Assembly: GCF_023721755.1 (NCBI RefSeq)
Contig: NZ_JAMDLH010000007.1
Span: forward strand, 124,001-188,000
Source of the DNA: Pleomorphomonas sp. NRK KF1
GTDB taxonomy: Bacteria; Pseudomonadota; Alphaproteobacteria; Rhizobiales; Pleomorphomonadaceae
Length of the DNA: 64,000 nt
Direction of reading: 5' to 3'
This document shows, piece by piece, positions 39,442 through 47,766 of this stretch. The notes below the pieces were generated by a model, which was not told where the DNA came from, made no database searches, and saw only the letters and a program-made list of their open reading frames with translations. Numbering within the stretch: the first letter of the stretch is position 1; every line of letters begins with the position of its first letter. The position numbers and the translations under genes are program-made.

Positions 39442-39556
39442 GTGAATTATACAAGTTTTAATAACTGTTCCGGCGTAGGCTCAATCTTCGGCTTGCTTTG
39501 CCGCATCCGAGAGCCAGGATTTTTCCAGAGGACCGCCCGATTCAGGGGAGCGTATT

Positions 39557-40933
39557 ATGGGAACCAGTCACACCACGCATCCGGAAGTGCAAACTGACCC
39601 CCTTGCCCGAGTTGAGCCGGCGCGAACCAACACCAAGGTCGAGGCGCGCGAGTACGAGGCGGAAATCACTGCGCTCAAAGCGCAGATTTCGAACTACCGA
39701 ATGGCGTTCGGCAACATTTCGCAGGGCGTTTGCCTGTTTGACGGCTCTCGCAAACTCGTCTTCTGCAACGACCGCTATGCCGAGCTCTATCGCCTGAGGC
39801 CCGAGCAGGTGCGTCCGGGAACGTCTCTTCAAGACATCATTGAAGCCCGGTGCGCCGTTGGAACGTCGCCCGTGTCGGCGGAGGAGTATCTGCGTCTGGG
39901 GGAGGAGATCAACGCCTCAGGTCCCCCGACGTCGAGGCTCACGGAACTCCCCGACGGCCGGCTCATCTATATCTCGAACCAAGGCATGCCGGGCGGCGGT
40001 TGGGTGTCGACGCATGAGGACGTGACCGAGATCACGACCGCGCGGGCCCTGGCATCCGAGCGCATCTCCCTGCAGCTCCTGATCGACCTGGTTCCCGACT
40101 ATTTGTGGGTCAAGGATGCCGAGGGGCGCTTCGTCGTCGTGAACCGGGCTCTCGCAGTCGATACGCATTACGCCCGCACCAGCGACATGATCGGCACGAG
40201 CGACGCGCAGCTCCACGCTCCCGAGATCGCCCAGGAGTTCAGGGCCATCGAAGTCGAGATCATGCGCAGCGGCATTCCCATGGTCGATCGGGAAGAACTC
40301 GTCACCGACGCGGCCGGCGCCCAGAAATGGATATCCTCCACCAAGGTTCCGCTTCGCAACGACCGGAACGAGGTGATCGGCCTGGTCGGGATCGCCCGCG
40401 ACATCACCTCCCGGAGACTTGCCTCGGCCTTGCAGGCAGGACAGATCAAGATCCTGGAACAGATCGTCGCCGATGCGCCTCTGGAAGATGTGCTCGATCA
40501 GGTGGTTCTCCTGACCGAGTCCCAGAGCACCGGGTTGTTCTGTTCCCTGCTGCTGCTCGATGCCGACGGCGTCACCTTGCGGCGCGGCGCGGCGCCCAGC
40601 GTGTCCGAGCCGTTTCTGGGGGCTGCAAAGGGGATCCGCGTGGGCCCGTACAACGCATCCTGCGGGGCGGCCGCCCATCGACGCGAGATGGTGGTCGTGT
40701 CCGACATCCTGAGCGATCCCCTGTGGAACGACTATCGGCTGGTGGCAAGCGCTCACGGCTTCCGCTCCTGCTGGTCCACGCCGATCATTTCGCGCAAGGG
40801 CGATGTCCTCGGCACGTTCGCCATGTATTCGAGGACAGTGCGGGAGCCGGTCAAGGCCGAATATCAGCTGATCGAGTTCGCCGCGCGCCTTGCCGAGATC
40901 GCGATCGAGAGAACCCGGACGACCGCCGCTTGA
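39557..40933 (+). CDS. PAS-PAS-GAF sensor protein without an output domain
   Basis: A 458-residue cytoplasmic sensory protein. A short coiled coil (about 30-50) precedes a first PAS (about 50-165, GVCLFDGSRKLVFCNDRYAELY), a second PAS with PAC motif (about 170-295, PDYLWVKDAEGRFVVVNRAL and GLVGIARDITSRR) and a GAF domain (about 305-455, including CSLLLLDADG and the CWSTPIISRKGDVLGTFAMY end). In related proteins a GGDEF-EAL or histidine-kinase part follows. Here the stop comes right after the GAF domain with no frameshifted remnant seen downstream. It could act as a partner sensor or be a truncated form. Confidence 0.85.
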   Translation: MGTSHTTHPEVQTDPLARVEPARTNTKVEAREYEAEITALKAQISNYRMAFGNISQGVCLFDGSRKLVFCNDRYAELYRLRPEQVRPGTSLQDIIEARCAVGTSPVSAEEYLRLGEEINASGPPTSRLTELPDGRLIYISNQGMPGGGWVSTHEDVTEITTARALASERISLQLLIDLVPDYLWVKDAEGRFVVVNRALAVDTHYARTSDMIGTSDAQLHAPEIAQEFRAIEVEIMRSGIPMVDREELVTDAAGAQKWISSTKVPLRNDRNEVIGLVGIARDITSRRLASALQAGQIKILEQIVADAPLEDVLDQVVLLTESQSTGLFCSLLLLDADGVTLRRGAAPSVSEPFLGAAKGIRVGPYNASCGAAAHRREMVVVSDILSDPLWNDYRLVASAHGFRSCWSTPIISRKGDVLGTFAMYSRTVREPVKAEYQLIEFAARLAEIAIERTRTTAA

Positions 40934-41077
40934 GGAAGCCGCTGCCTGGTAGCAAAGGATCCGGGGCGGCCATGTCGCCCCGCTCCCAGGGCCGCTCGTG
41001 CTCCGCTATCCCGTAACCGGTGGACGTCTCCCAGGCTCTATCTGTACAAACCATGAACGCACGGCTAGCGTGCCGCC

Positions 41078-41593
41078 ATGACTACCGTCACGCGAATCAT
41101 CGGCATCGATCCCGGGCTCAGGCGCACCGGCTGGGGCGTCATCGACAGCCTCGGCAACTCGGTGCGTTTTGTCGCCTCAGGGGCGGTCACCTCGGATGGC
41201 GACATGGATCTCGCCTCGCGGCTTGTCCAGATCCACGACGGGCTCGACGCGGTGCTGCATCAGTTCCAGCCGGACGAGGCGGCCATCGAGCAGACCTTCG
41301 TCAACAAGGACGCCGGTGCGACGCTGAAGCTGGGGCAGGCGCGCGGCGTGGCGCTTCTGGTGCCGGCCCGGCGCGGCCTGCCGATTGGCGAGTACGCGCC
41401 CAACGCGGTGAAGAAGGCGATCGTCGGCGCCGGGCACGCGGAAAAGGGGCAGATCCGAGTCATGGTCAAGGTCTTGATGCCGAAGGCGACCTTCGATAGC
41501 GACGACGCCGCCGACGCGCTGGCCATCGCGTTGACGCATGCCCATCACCGGGGTTCGGTGGTGGGGCGGCTCGCCAAGCTGGCGGCCGGGTGA
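41078..41593 (+). CDS. ruvC: Crossover junction endodeoxyribonuclease RuvC
   Basis: A 171-residue Holliday-junction resolvase that cuts recombination intermediates in a dimer. The catalytic acids are in place: D11 (GIDPG), E71 (AIEQTF) and D142/D143/D146 near the C-terminus. Its stop lies just upstream of ruvA, whose start is 17 bp away, so the two are one operon. An upstream yebC, expected in this order, is about 10.8 kb distant. Confidence 0.97.
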   Translation: MTTVTRIIGIDPGLRRTGWGVIDSLGNSVRFVASGAVTSDGDMDLASRLVQIHDGLDAVLHQFQPDEAAIEQTFVNKDAGATLKLGQARGVALLVPARRGLPIGEYAPNAVKKAIVGAGHAEKGQIRVMVKVLMPKATFDSDDAADALAIALTHAHHRGSVVGRLAKLAAG

Positions 41594-41610
41594 GTGGAGG
41601 GCAGGGCAGC

Positions 41611-42228
41611 ATGATCGGCAAGCTCAAGGGCGTGGTGGACAGCTTCGGCGACGACTGGATGATCCTCGACGTGCACGGCGTCGGCTACCAGGTCTACTGC
41701 TCGTCGCGGACCTTGCAGCGCCTGCCCAAGGCCGGCGAAGCGGCGACGCTGGCCATCGAGACCATGGTCCGCGAGGACATGATCCGCCTCTACGGCTTTT
41801 CCAACGACATCGAGCGCGAGTGGTTTCGCCTGTTGATGACGGTGCAGGGCGTCGGCGCCAAGGTGGCGCTCGCCGTGCTGTCGGTGCTCGATCCGGGCCA
41901 GCTCGCCACGGCCATCGCCATGCGCGACCTCACGGCCATCTCGCGGGCGCCCGGCGTCGGCAAGCGCGTGGCCGAACGCATCGCTACCGAGCTCAAGGAC
42001 AAGGCGCCGGCCTTCGCCGACGCCGATCCGTCGGTGATCCGCGTCGCCGCCGACGTCGCCGAAGCGCGCGTCTCCGGTCCGGTGGCCGAGGCGGTGTCGG
42101 CGCTGGTCAATCTCGGCTATGCCCAGTTGCAGGCCGCCGCCGCCGTTCAGGCCGCGGCCAAGTCGATCGGCAGCGAGGCGACCACCACCCAGCTGATCCG
42201 CCAGGGCCTCAAGGAACTGGCGCGCTGA
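41611..42228 (+). CDS. ruvA: Holliday junction DNA helicase subunit RuvA
   Basis: A 205-residue protein that binds four-way junctions as a tetramer and loads the RuvB motor. The oligonucleotide-binding domain ([20 protein letters not shown]), the helix-hairpin-helix pairs ([14 protein letters not shown] and [13 protein letters not shown]) and the C-terminal RuvB-contact helices are complete. ATG 41611 has GGAGGG about 8 bases upstream; a GTG at 41590 overlaps ruvC but is less likely. The expected ruvB does not follow: the next gene encodes a short-chain dehydrogenase, 58 bp downstream. Confidence 0.96.
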   Translation: MIGKLKGVVDSFGDDWMILDVHGVGYQVYCSSRTLQRLPKAGEAATLAIETMVREDMIRLYGFSNDIEREWFRLLMTVQGVGAKVALAVLSVLDPGQLATAIAMRDLTAISRAPGVGKRVAERIATELKDKAPAFADADPSVIRVAADVAEARVSGPVAEAVSALVNLGYAQLQAAAAVQAAAKSIGSEATTTQLIRQGLKELAR

Positions 42229-42286
42229 TACACGCGGCGACGGCCGCGACCCAACGAGAGACAACCAAGACAACAAGGGGGGCAAC

Positions 42287-43126
42287 ATGGCCGACGAGAT
42301 CGTCAAAGCGGGCAATGTCGCGGTGATCACCGGCGCGGCGCGCGGCATCGGACGGGCGGCGGCGCTGCGCCTCGCCCAGAAGGGCATGAAGCTGGTGCTG
42401 GCCGACGTGGTGGGCGGAGAGCTGGCCGCCACGGCCTCGGCGGCCAAGGCGGCCGGCAGTCCGGAGGCGATCGCCGTGCCCACCGACGTCGGCGACCGCA
42501 TCGCGGTCGAGGCGCTGGCCAACGCGGCCTTCGAGCGCTTCGGCGACGTCGACCTCCTGATGAACAACGCCGCCATCGGCGAGGGCGGTGGCGTGCTCGA
42601 GAATCCCGACAACTGGCGGAAGCTGATGGATGTCAACTTCTGGGGCGTCGTCAACGGCACCCAGGCCTTCGTGCCGCGCATGATCGAGGCCGGCAGGCCT
42701 GGCTACGTCATCAACACAGGCTCCAAGCAGGGCATCACCACGCCGCCGGGCAACGCCGCCTACAATACCTCGAAGGCGGCGGTGAAGGTGGTGACCGAGC
42801 AGCTGGCCCACGAGTTGCGCGGCCGCGACAGCCGGCTCTCCGCCCACCTCCTGATTCCCGGCTGGACGTTTACCGGCCTGACGGCGTCCGATCCCTCGGC
42901 CGAAAAGCCTGACGGCGCCTGGCATGCGGTGGAGGTCATCGACTTCATGCTGGCTTCGCTCGCCAAGGGCGACTTCTACATCCTCTGCCCCGACAACGAG
43001 ACGCCGCGCCGTCTCGACGAGAAGCGCATGGCCTGGGCGATCGGCGACGTCATCTACAACCGCCCGGCGCTGTCGCGCTGGCACCCGGACTTCAAGGACG
43101 CCTTCGCCCGCTACATCGAGGAATAA
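42287..43126 (+). CDS. SDR-family NAD(P)-dependent oxidoreductase
   Basis: A 279-residue short-chain dehydrogenase. The cofactor motif TGAARGIG (about residues 15-22), the NNAAIGEG stretch, the catalytic Ser/Tyr/Lys (NTGSKQGI and YNTSKAAVK) are all present, so it should be active. The C-terminal 90 residues (FYILCPDNETPRRLDEKRMA) are less conserved and probably set substrate choice. It occupies the site where ruvB is usually found after ruvA. Substrate unknown. Confidence 0.92.
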   Translation: MADEIVKAGNVAVITGAARGIGRAAALRLAQKGMKLVLADVVGGELAATASAAKAAGSPEAIAVPTDVGDRIAVEALANAAFERFGDVDLLMNNAAIGEGGGVLENPDNWRKLMDVNFWGVVNGTQAFVPRMIEAGRPGYVINTGSKQGITTPPGNAAYNTSKAAVKVVTEQLAHELRGRDSRLSAHLLIPGWTFTGLTASDPSAEKPDGAWHAVEVIDFMLASLAKGDFYILCPDNETPRRLDEKRMAWAIGDVIYNRPALSRWHPDFKDAFARYIEE

Positions 43127-43202
43127 CCGGGGAGAATTGACCGGGTAGGGTGGGGAAACCGGCAGGGAGGGATTGGCGGCCATCCCCGATGCCCATGGTC
43201 GG

Positions 43203-43261
43203 TCATGGACGATCCGGAGTCCGAGTGAATCGCCGTGAACCTGCATGGACTCGGCTGAATC
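43203..43261 (+). repeat. Direct repeat, left copy, flanking the phytase-like gene
   Basis: About 59 bp similar to 45701-45759 in the same orientation: 41 of 59 positions agree by eye, with a well-kept core GTGAATCGC, TGAACC and GCATGGACT. The phytase-like gene lies between the two copies. Confidence 0.6.
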
Positions 43262-43301
43262 TGTCTATTTGCGGAAAACGGGGCGGCCCGCCTTCGCCGC
43301 A

Positions 43302-43330
43302 TTGTCATGATTGCGTCATCGCAGCGTCAT
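43302..43330 (+). promoter_or_regulatory. Three-repeat Pho box
   Basis: TTGTCAT (43302-43308), GCGTCAT (43313-43319) and GCGTCAT (43324-43330) are three direct 7-mers at an exact 11-base period, as in PhoB sites (consensus CTGTCAT repeated every 11 bases). The site lies 46 bp upstream of the phytase-like gene. A phosphate-starvation response is the natural reading. Confidence 0.7.
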
Positions 43331-43375
43331 CTCCTCCCCATTGACTGCGATCCTCTACAACAATGGGGGATCCCG

Positions 43376-45565
43376 ATGACATCTCGTCTGCTTGCTGGCC
43401 TGTTGGCCACTACCGTGCTCGTTGCCTGTCCGGCGGTCGCCGCGCCCGTGTTCAACCGTGTCGCGACCTTTGAGACGACGCAGAACCTGCCGGAGGACGA
43501 GCGGGGCAATCCGAGCGTTTCCGAGATCATCAGCGCCACCGAGGACGGCATGACGCTGGTCTATACCGATAGCCCCGGCAAGCGGCTCGGTCTCGTCGAC
43601 ATCGCCGATCCCAAGGCCCCGAAGCCGGCCGGCGTGGTGGCGCTGGAAGGTGAGCCGACCTCGGTGAAGGTGGTGGGCGGCAAGGCCTTCGTCGGCGTCG
43701 TCACCTCTGAGAGCAAGACGAACCCGTCCGGCCATCTCGCCATCGTCGATATCGCCAGCAAGGCGGTCGAGGCGAAGTGCGACCTCGGCGGCCAGCCCGA
43801 TTCGGTCGCCGTGTCACCCGACAAGGCCTATCTCGCCATCGCCATCGAGAACGAGCGTGACGAGGATCTCAACGAAGGCAAGCTGCCGCAGATGCCGGCC
43901 GGCTTCCTGGCGGTTCTCGCCGTGAAGGGCGGCGTTGCCGACTGCGCCAGCCTGCAGCGGGTCGACCTCACGGGCATCACCGAAGTGGCGCCGGAGGATC
44001 CGGAACCGGAGTTCGTGGCGATCAACGGCAAGAATGAAGCCGTTCTGACGCTGCAGGAGAACAACCACATCGCCATCATCGACCTCGCCACGGCGAAGGT
44101 GGCGCGGCACTTCTCGGCCGGCGCGGTGGATCTCGACAAGATCGACACCAAGAAGGACGGCAAGATTGAGCTGACGGGCAAGATCGAGGGCGCGCTGCGT
44201 GAGCCCGATGGCGTGGTCTGGCTCGACGACGACCGTTTCGTCACCGCCAACGAAGGTGATTACGAAGGCGGTTCGCGCGGCTTCACCATCTGGAACGCCG
44301 ACGGATCGGTCGCCTGGGAATCGGGCGCCAGCCTCGAACACGAGGTGGTGTCGCTCGGTCACTATCCGGACAAGCGCAACAAGAAGGGCATCGAGATCGA
44401 GGGCGTCGAGGCTGGTACCTACGGCGGCGACCGTCTGATCTTCGCGGCTTCGGAGCGCGCCTCAGTCGTCGGCGTCTACAAGGACACCGGCGCGGCGCCA
44501 GAGCTTTTGCAGGTGCTGCCGTCCGGTATCGGTCCCGAGGGTGTGCTGGCCATCCCGTCGCGCAACCTCTTGGTCACCGCCAACGAGACCGATCTCGTCG
44601 AGGACGGCGGCGTCCGCGCCCACGTGATGATTTACGAGCGCGCCGAAGGCGTCGCGCAATATCCGACCATTCGCTCGGCTTCGGCCGGTGCCGACACCAT
44701 TCCGTTCGGCGCCCTGTCGGGCCTCGCCGCCGACCGGACCACGGCGGCCAAGCTCTACGCCGTCACCGACAGCTTCTACTCGGCCGCGCCGCGCATCCTC
44801 ACAATCGATGCCGGCAAGTCGCCTGCGGAGATCGTCGCCGCCACGCCGGTGACCCGCAACGGCGCCGCCGCCGAAGGTCTCGACCTTGAGGGTATCGCCA
44901 CCCGCGACGACGGCGGCTTCTGGCTTGCCTCCGAGGGTAATCCGAAGAAGGATGTGAAGAACCTGCTCCTCAAGGTTGCCGCCGACGGCGCCATCCTTGA
45001 GGAGATCGAGCTGCCGGCGGACCTCGTCAAGGGCGCCACCAACTACGGCTTCGAGGGCGTGACGACGGTCGGTTCGGGTGCCGACGAGGTGGTCTGGCTG
45101 GCCGTCCAGCGCGCATGGGCCGACGATGCCAAGGGTGAGACCAAGCTCCTCGCCTACACGCCGGCCAGCAAGAGCTGGGGCGCGGTGCGCTATCCGCTCG
45201 ACAAGGCGGCCGATGGCGCCTGGATCGGCTTGTCGGAGATCACGGCGGCGGGCGACAAGTTCGTGCTGATCGAACGCGACAACCAGATCGGTGGCAAGGC
45301 AGCGCTCAAGGCGCTCACCATCGTCGACGCGGCGGCCATGAAGCCTGCGGCGCTCGGCGGCGACCTGCCGCTCGTGACCAAGACCGTCGCCCGTGATCTC
45401 ATCCCCGATCTCAAGGCGTTCAACGGCTATGTGGTCGACAAGGCCGAGGGCTTCGCCATCGACGCGGCCGGCGACGCCTATGTCGTCACCGACAACGACG
45501 GTGTCGACGATTCCTCGGGCGAGACGCTGTTCCTGAAGCTCGGCAAGGACTGGGCGGCGAATTGA
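43376..45565 (+). CDS. Secreted phytase-like esterase (esterase-like activity of phytase family)
   Basis: A 729-residue exported protein with signal peptide LLAGLLATTVLVACPAVAA. The N-terminal half looks like a beta-propeller of YVTN/choice-of-anchor type (repeats such as HIAIIDLATAKVARHF). The C-terminal half (about 430-725) is a phytase-like esterase domain, with ITRD/EGLDLEGIA, GFWLASEG, and the DNDGVDDSSGETLF end that probably binds calcium. It would release phosphate from organic esters in the periplasm or outside. ATG 43376 has GGGGGA 7 bases upstream. The Pho box directly upstream supports phosphate scavenging. It is flanked by direct repeats. Confidence 0.85.
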   Translation: MTSRLLAGLLATTVLVACPAVAAPVFNRVATFETTQNLPEDERGNPSVSEIISATEDGMTLVYTDSPGKRLGLVDIADPKAPKPAGVVALEGEPTSVKVVGGKAFVGVVTSESKTNPSGHLAIVDIASKAVEAKCDLGGQPDSVAVSPDKAYLAIAIENERDEDLNEGKLPQMPAGFLAVLAVKGGVADCASLQRVDLTGITEVAPEDPEPEFVAINGKNEAVLTLQENNHIAIIDLATAKVARHFSAGAVDLDKIDTKKDGKIELTGKIEGALREPDGVVWLDDDRFVTANEGDYEGGSRGFTIWNADGSVAWESGASLEHEVVSLGHYPDKRNKKGIEIEGVEAGTYGGDRLIFAASERASVVGVYKDTGAAPELLQVLPSGIGPEGVLAIPSRNLLVTANETDLVEDGGVRAHVMIYERAEGVAQYPTIRSASAGADTIPFGALSGLAADRTTAAKLYAVTDSFYSAAPRILTIDAGKSPAEIVAATPVTRNGAAAEGLDLEGIATRDDGGFWLASEGNPKKDVKNLLLKVAADGAILEEIELPADLVKGATNYGFEGVTTVGSGADEVVWLAVQRAWADDAKGETKLLAYTPASKSWGAVRYPLDKAADGAWIGLSEITAAGDKFVLIERDNQIGGKAALKALTIVDAAAMKPAALGGDLPLVTKTVARDLIPDLKAFNGYVVDKAEGFAIDAAGDAYVVTDNDGVDDSSGETLFLKLGKDWAAN

Positions 45566-45597
45566 TCCGGATAGGTCGCACGGAGTGAGACATGCCG

Positions 45598-45629
45598 GCG
45601 GCGGCCTCGGGAGAACCCGGGGCCGCCGC
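45598..45629 (+). terminator. Terminator-like hairpin after the phytase-like gene
   Basis: GCGGCGGCCTCGGG (45598-45611) pairs with CCCGGGGCCGCCGC (45616-45629), a 14-bp stem with one wobble and an AGAA loop. Only a weak T-stretch follows (GCATTTGATA). Confidence 0.6.
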
Positions 45630-45635
45630 AGCATT

Positions 45636-45693
45636 TGATACCGTTTCCGTCGGGTTTCGACCTTTCGGCCGGAACCTGACGGAAGCGGTATCA
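45636..45693. repeat. 24-bp-arm palindrome
   Basis: The arm at 45636-45659 (beginning TGATACCG) pairs with that at 45670-45693 (ending CGGTATCA) with about four mismatches or wobbles and a loop of 10 bases. It looks like a repetitive palindromic element, placed between the terminator-like hairpin and the right direct repeat. Confidence 0.6.
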
Positions 45694-45700
45694 TGGCGGA

Positions 45701-45759
45701 TCATGGCCGGCAGTGACTCCCGGTGAATCGCGATGAACCCGCATGGACTTCAGCGAGTC
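45701..45759 (+). repeat. Direct repeat, right copy, flanking the phytase-like gene
   Basis: Partner of 43203-43261 in the same orientation. A short segment TGGGGAAATCGGC follows at 45767; a near match (TGGGGAAACCGGC) is before the left copy at 43150, so the larger repeat unit may be permuted. Confidence 0.6.
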
Positions 45760-45798
45760 CTCAGGATGGGGAAATCGGCTGGGCCGGCGCGCTGTCAG

Positions 45799-46914
45799 TC
45801 AGTTGGCAACCTTTTGGCCGTCCGTCGCCAGCACCTCGACATCGGCGTTTTCGCCCGAGACGACGCTGACCACGCGCTGGAACTGACCGTCCTCATGGTT
45901 GGCGATGACGGTGTAGTCGCCTTCGGCCAGGACGAAGGAGGGGAAGGCGCCGACGCCGGTGGTGACGAGGTCGCCGGCCTGGGTCAGGATCGACCAGCGG
46001 GTGTCGGCGATGGCTTCGCCGCCCTCCGTGCTCACCAGCTTCAGAGTGACCTTGGCGGCCTTCTCGGTCAGCGTGATGTCCGAGAGTTTGCCCGCCTTGA
46101 CGTCGATATCGGCGGTGGTGCGGGCGTTGGCATCGCCATAGTTGGCGACGACGTTGTAGACTTGGGCCGGCAGGCGCACGATCTGGCCCGGGGCGACGTC
46201 GAGCGCGACCGCCTTCGGCTCGCCGTGCGCGTCGAGCTCCTGGGAGAAAATGTCGAAGCTGAGATCGCTGCTATCGAGCGGCGGCCGGTCCTTGCCCGTC
46301 ACTGCGGCGAGGCGCACGCCACCGGCGTTGAGAATCACCGACTCCGCTTTCAGGCCGGTTCCGACCACGACGTGCTCGGTGGTGCCGGCGTAGCCGAAGC
46401 CGCAATAGACGAAATAGCCACCCGGTTTCAGAACGAAGTCGGCCGAACCGCCGCGCCGTTCGGCCACCAGCTCACGGCTGCCGTTTGGCCCCTGCGCCTC
46501 GGCGAACACCCGCCAGACGACGCCGGCGCCAAGCGGCGGACCGTCGGGGGTGAGACGCGCCGTCATCGACAGCGTTCCCGTTTCGCGAGGAGCGACGGTG
46601 GAGAGAGGTCTCGTCTCGATGGTGGGTTCGGTGCTGGGCGCGTAGGGCGTCGCCGCCTCAGGAAGCGCCGGCGCCGAGCCGTCGCTCGGCGGTGGCATGA
46701 GCTGCAACGGGCCCGATCCCGGCTGCATGAAGCCGGGCATCGGCGCATCGCCCGGTCCACCGGGTGACGCCAACCCACCGGGCGGCGGTGGGGTCTGGGC
46801 CAGGGCCGGCGTCGCAACCACGGTCGCCAGCGCAACGGCCATGACGATCCATCCGTCGCGGGCAACGTTCCACCATGCCATGCGTCGCAGTCTCGCTACA
46901 GCCAAGCTCTTCAT
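45799..46914 (-). CDS. Secreted protein of unknown function with Pro-rich N-terminus
   Basis: A 371-residue exported protein. The signal region (WIVMAVALATVVATPALA) is preceded by an unusually long, basic 24-residue stretch, so the real start may be ATG 46881. Residues 40-100 are Pro/Gly-rich and probably unstructured. The rest is beta-rich with three repeats of carboxypeptidase-regulatory/Ig-like type, for example GGYFVYCGFGYAGTTEHV and LAEGDYTVIANHEDGQFQRV. Such domains usually bind surfaces or partners. No ribosome-binding site is clear at either start. No family recognised. Confidence 0.7.
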   Translation of the reverse strand: MKSLAVARLRRMAWWNVARDGWIVMAVALATVVATPALAQTPPPPGGLASPGGPGDAPMPGFMQPGSGPLQLMPPPSDGSAPALPEAATPYAPSTEPTIETRPLSTVAPRETGTLSMTARLTPDGPPLGAGVVWRVFAEAQGPNGSRELVAERRGGSADFVLKPGGYFVYCGFGYAGTTEHVVVGTGLKAESVILNAGGVRLAAVTGKDRPPLDSSDLSFDIFSQELDAHGEPKAVALDVAPGQIVRLPAQVYNVVANYGDANARTTADIDVKAGKLSDITLTEKAAKVTLKLVSTEGGEAIADTRWSILTQAGDLVTTGVGAFPSFVLAEGDYTVIANHEDGQFQRVVSVVSGENADVEVLATDGQKVAN

Positions 46915-47106
46915 GGCGTCAGTCTTGGCCGATCATCGTGTTGATTTCAAGTCCGGCTCGGGGTGCGGGCACCACCATCGACGCTGCCCTGATGCTCTTG
47001 CAATCATAGGGTTCAACCCGAGTGGCTTCCGATCTAGGTATTTCCATGAGGGTCGAACGGGGATATGTCGTTTCGGCGATCCCATTCTCCTCGGAGCCCT
47101 CCGTTC

Positions 47107-47676
47107 ATGAACGCCACGCTCGACCTGTTGCTCACCCGCCGTTCCGTTCCGGCCCAGATGCTCGCCGCGCCCGGTCCGAGCTCCGATGAGCTGCGAACGC
47201 TCCTGACCATCGCCTCGCGGGTGCCCGACCACGGCAAGCTCGCGCCGTGGCGTTTCATCGTCTTCGAGGGTGAGGCGCGTGTCGAGGCCGGGCGACGGCT
47301 GAGCGAGATCGTCGTGGAGCGCCGCCCGGAAATCTCCGAGGCGCGGCTCGATGAAGAGCGTCGTCGCTTCTCCATGGCGCCGTTGGTGATCGCAGTCGTC
47401 GGCCGGGCGGCCGAGCATGCCAAGATTCCGGTCATCGAACAGATCTATTCGGCCGGTGCCGTCTGCCTCAACCTGGAGATCGCCGCTCACGCCATGGGCT
47501 ATGCCGCCTGCTGGCTGACCGACTGGCCGGCCTATGACGCAGAGGCGCGGGCCGCGCTCGGGCTGGCCGAAGGCGAGACCCTGGTCGGCTTCATCCACAT
47601 CGGCACACCGACCATTACGCCGACCGACCGACCGCGTCCGGCGCTGGAAGATATCGTCAGCCGCTTTGGAGATTGA
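47107..47676 (+). CDS. Nitroreductase family protein (YdjA-like)
   Basis: A 189-residue FMN enzyme of the nitroreductase family. The N-terminal LLTRRSVPAQ and the segment SRVPDHGKLAPWRFIVF match the small YdjA-type subfamily, followed by GAVCLNLEIAAHAMGYAACWLT for FMN binding. It probably works as a homodimer reducing nitro or quinone compounds; the natural substrate is unknown. ATG 47107 has GGAG 10 bases upstream. It is convergent with the chemotaxis operon. Confidence 0.9.
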   Translation: MNATLDLLLTRRSVPAQMLAAPGPSSDELRTLLTIASRVPDHGKLAPWRFIVFEGEARVEAGRRLSEIVVERRPEISEARLDEERRRFSMAPLVIAVVGRAAEHAKIPVIEQIYSAGAVCLNLEIAAHAMGYAACWLTDWPAYDAEARAALGLAEGETLVGFIHIGTPTITPTDRPRPALEDIVSRFGD

Positions 47677-47710
47677 GGCGGGCCCCAGCACCTTCGGCGC
47701 CGCAGGCCAC

Positions 47711-47742
47711 AAAAAAAACGCCGCGGGGATGTCCCGCGGCGC
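47711..47742 (-). terminator. Terminator of the che operon
   Basis: On the minus strand a 9-bp stem CGCCGCGGG/CCCGCGGCG (47719-47727 with 47733-47741) is followed by eight T's. It ends the cheA-W-Y-B-R transcript 25 bp after cheR. Confidence 0.92.
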
Positions 47743-47766
47743 TCGTTCAACTCAAGAAGGCCGAAG

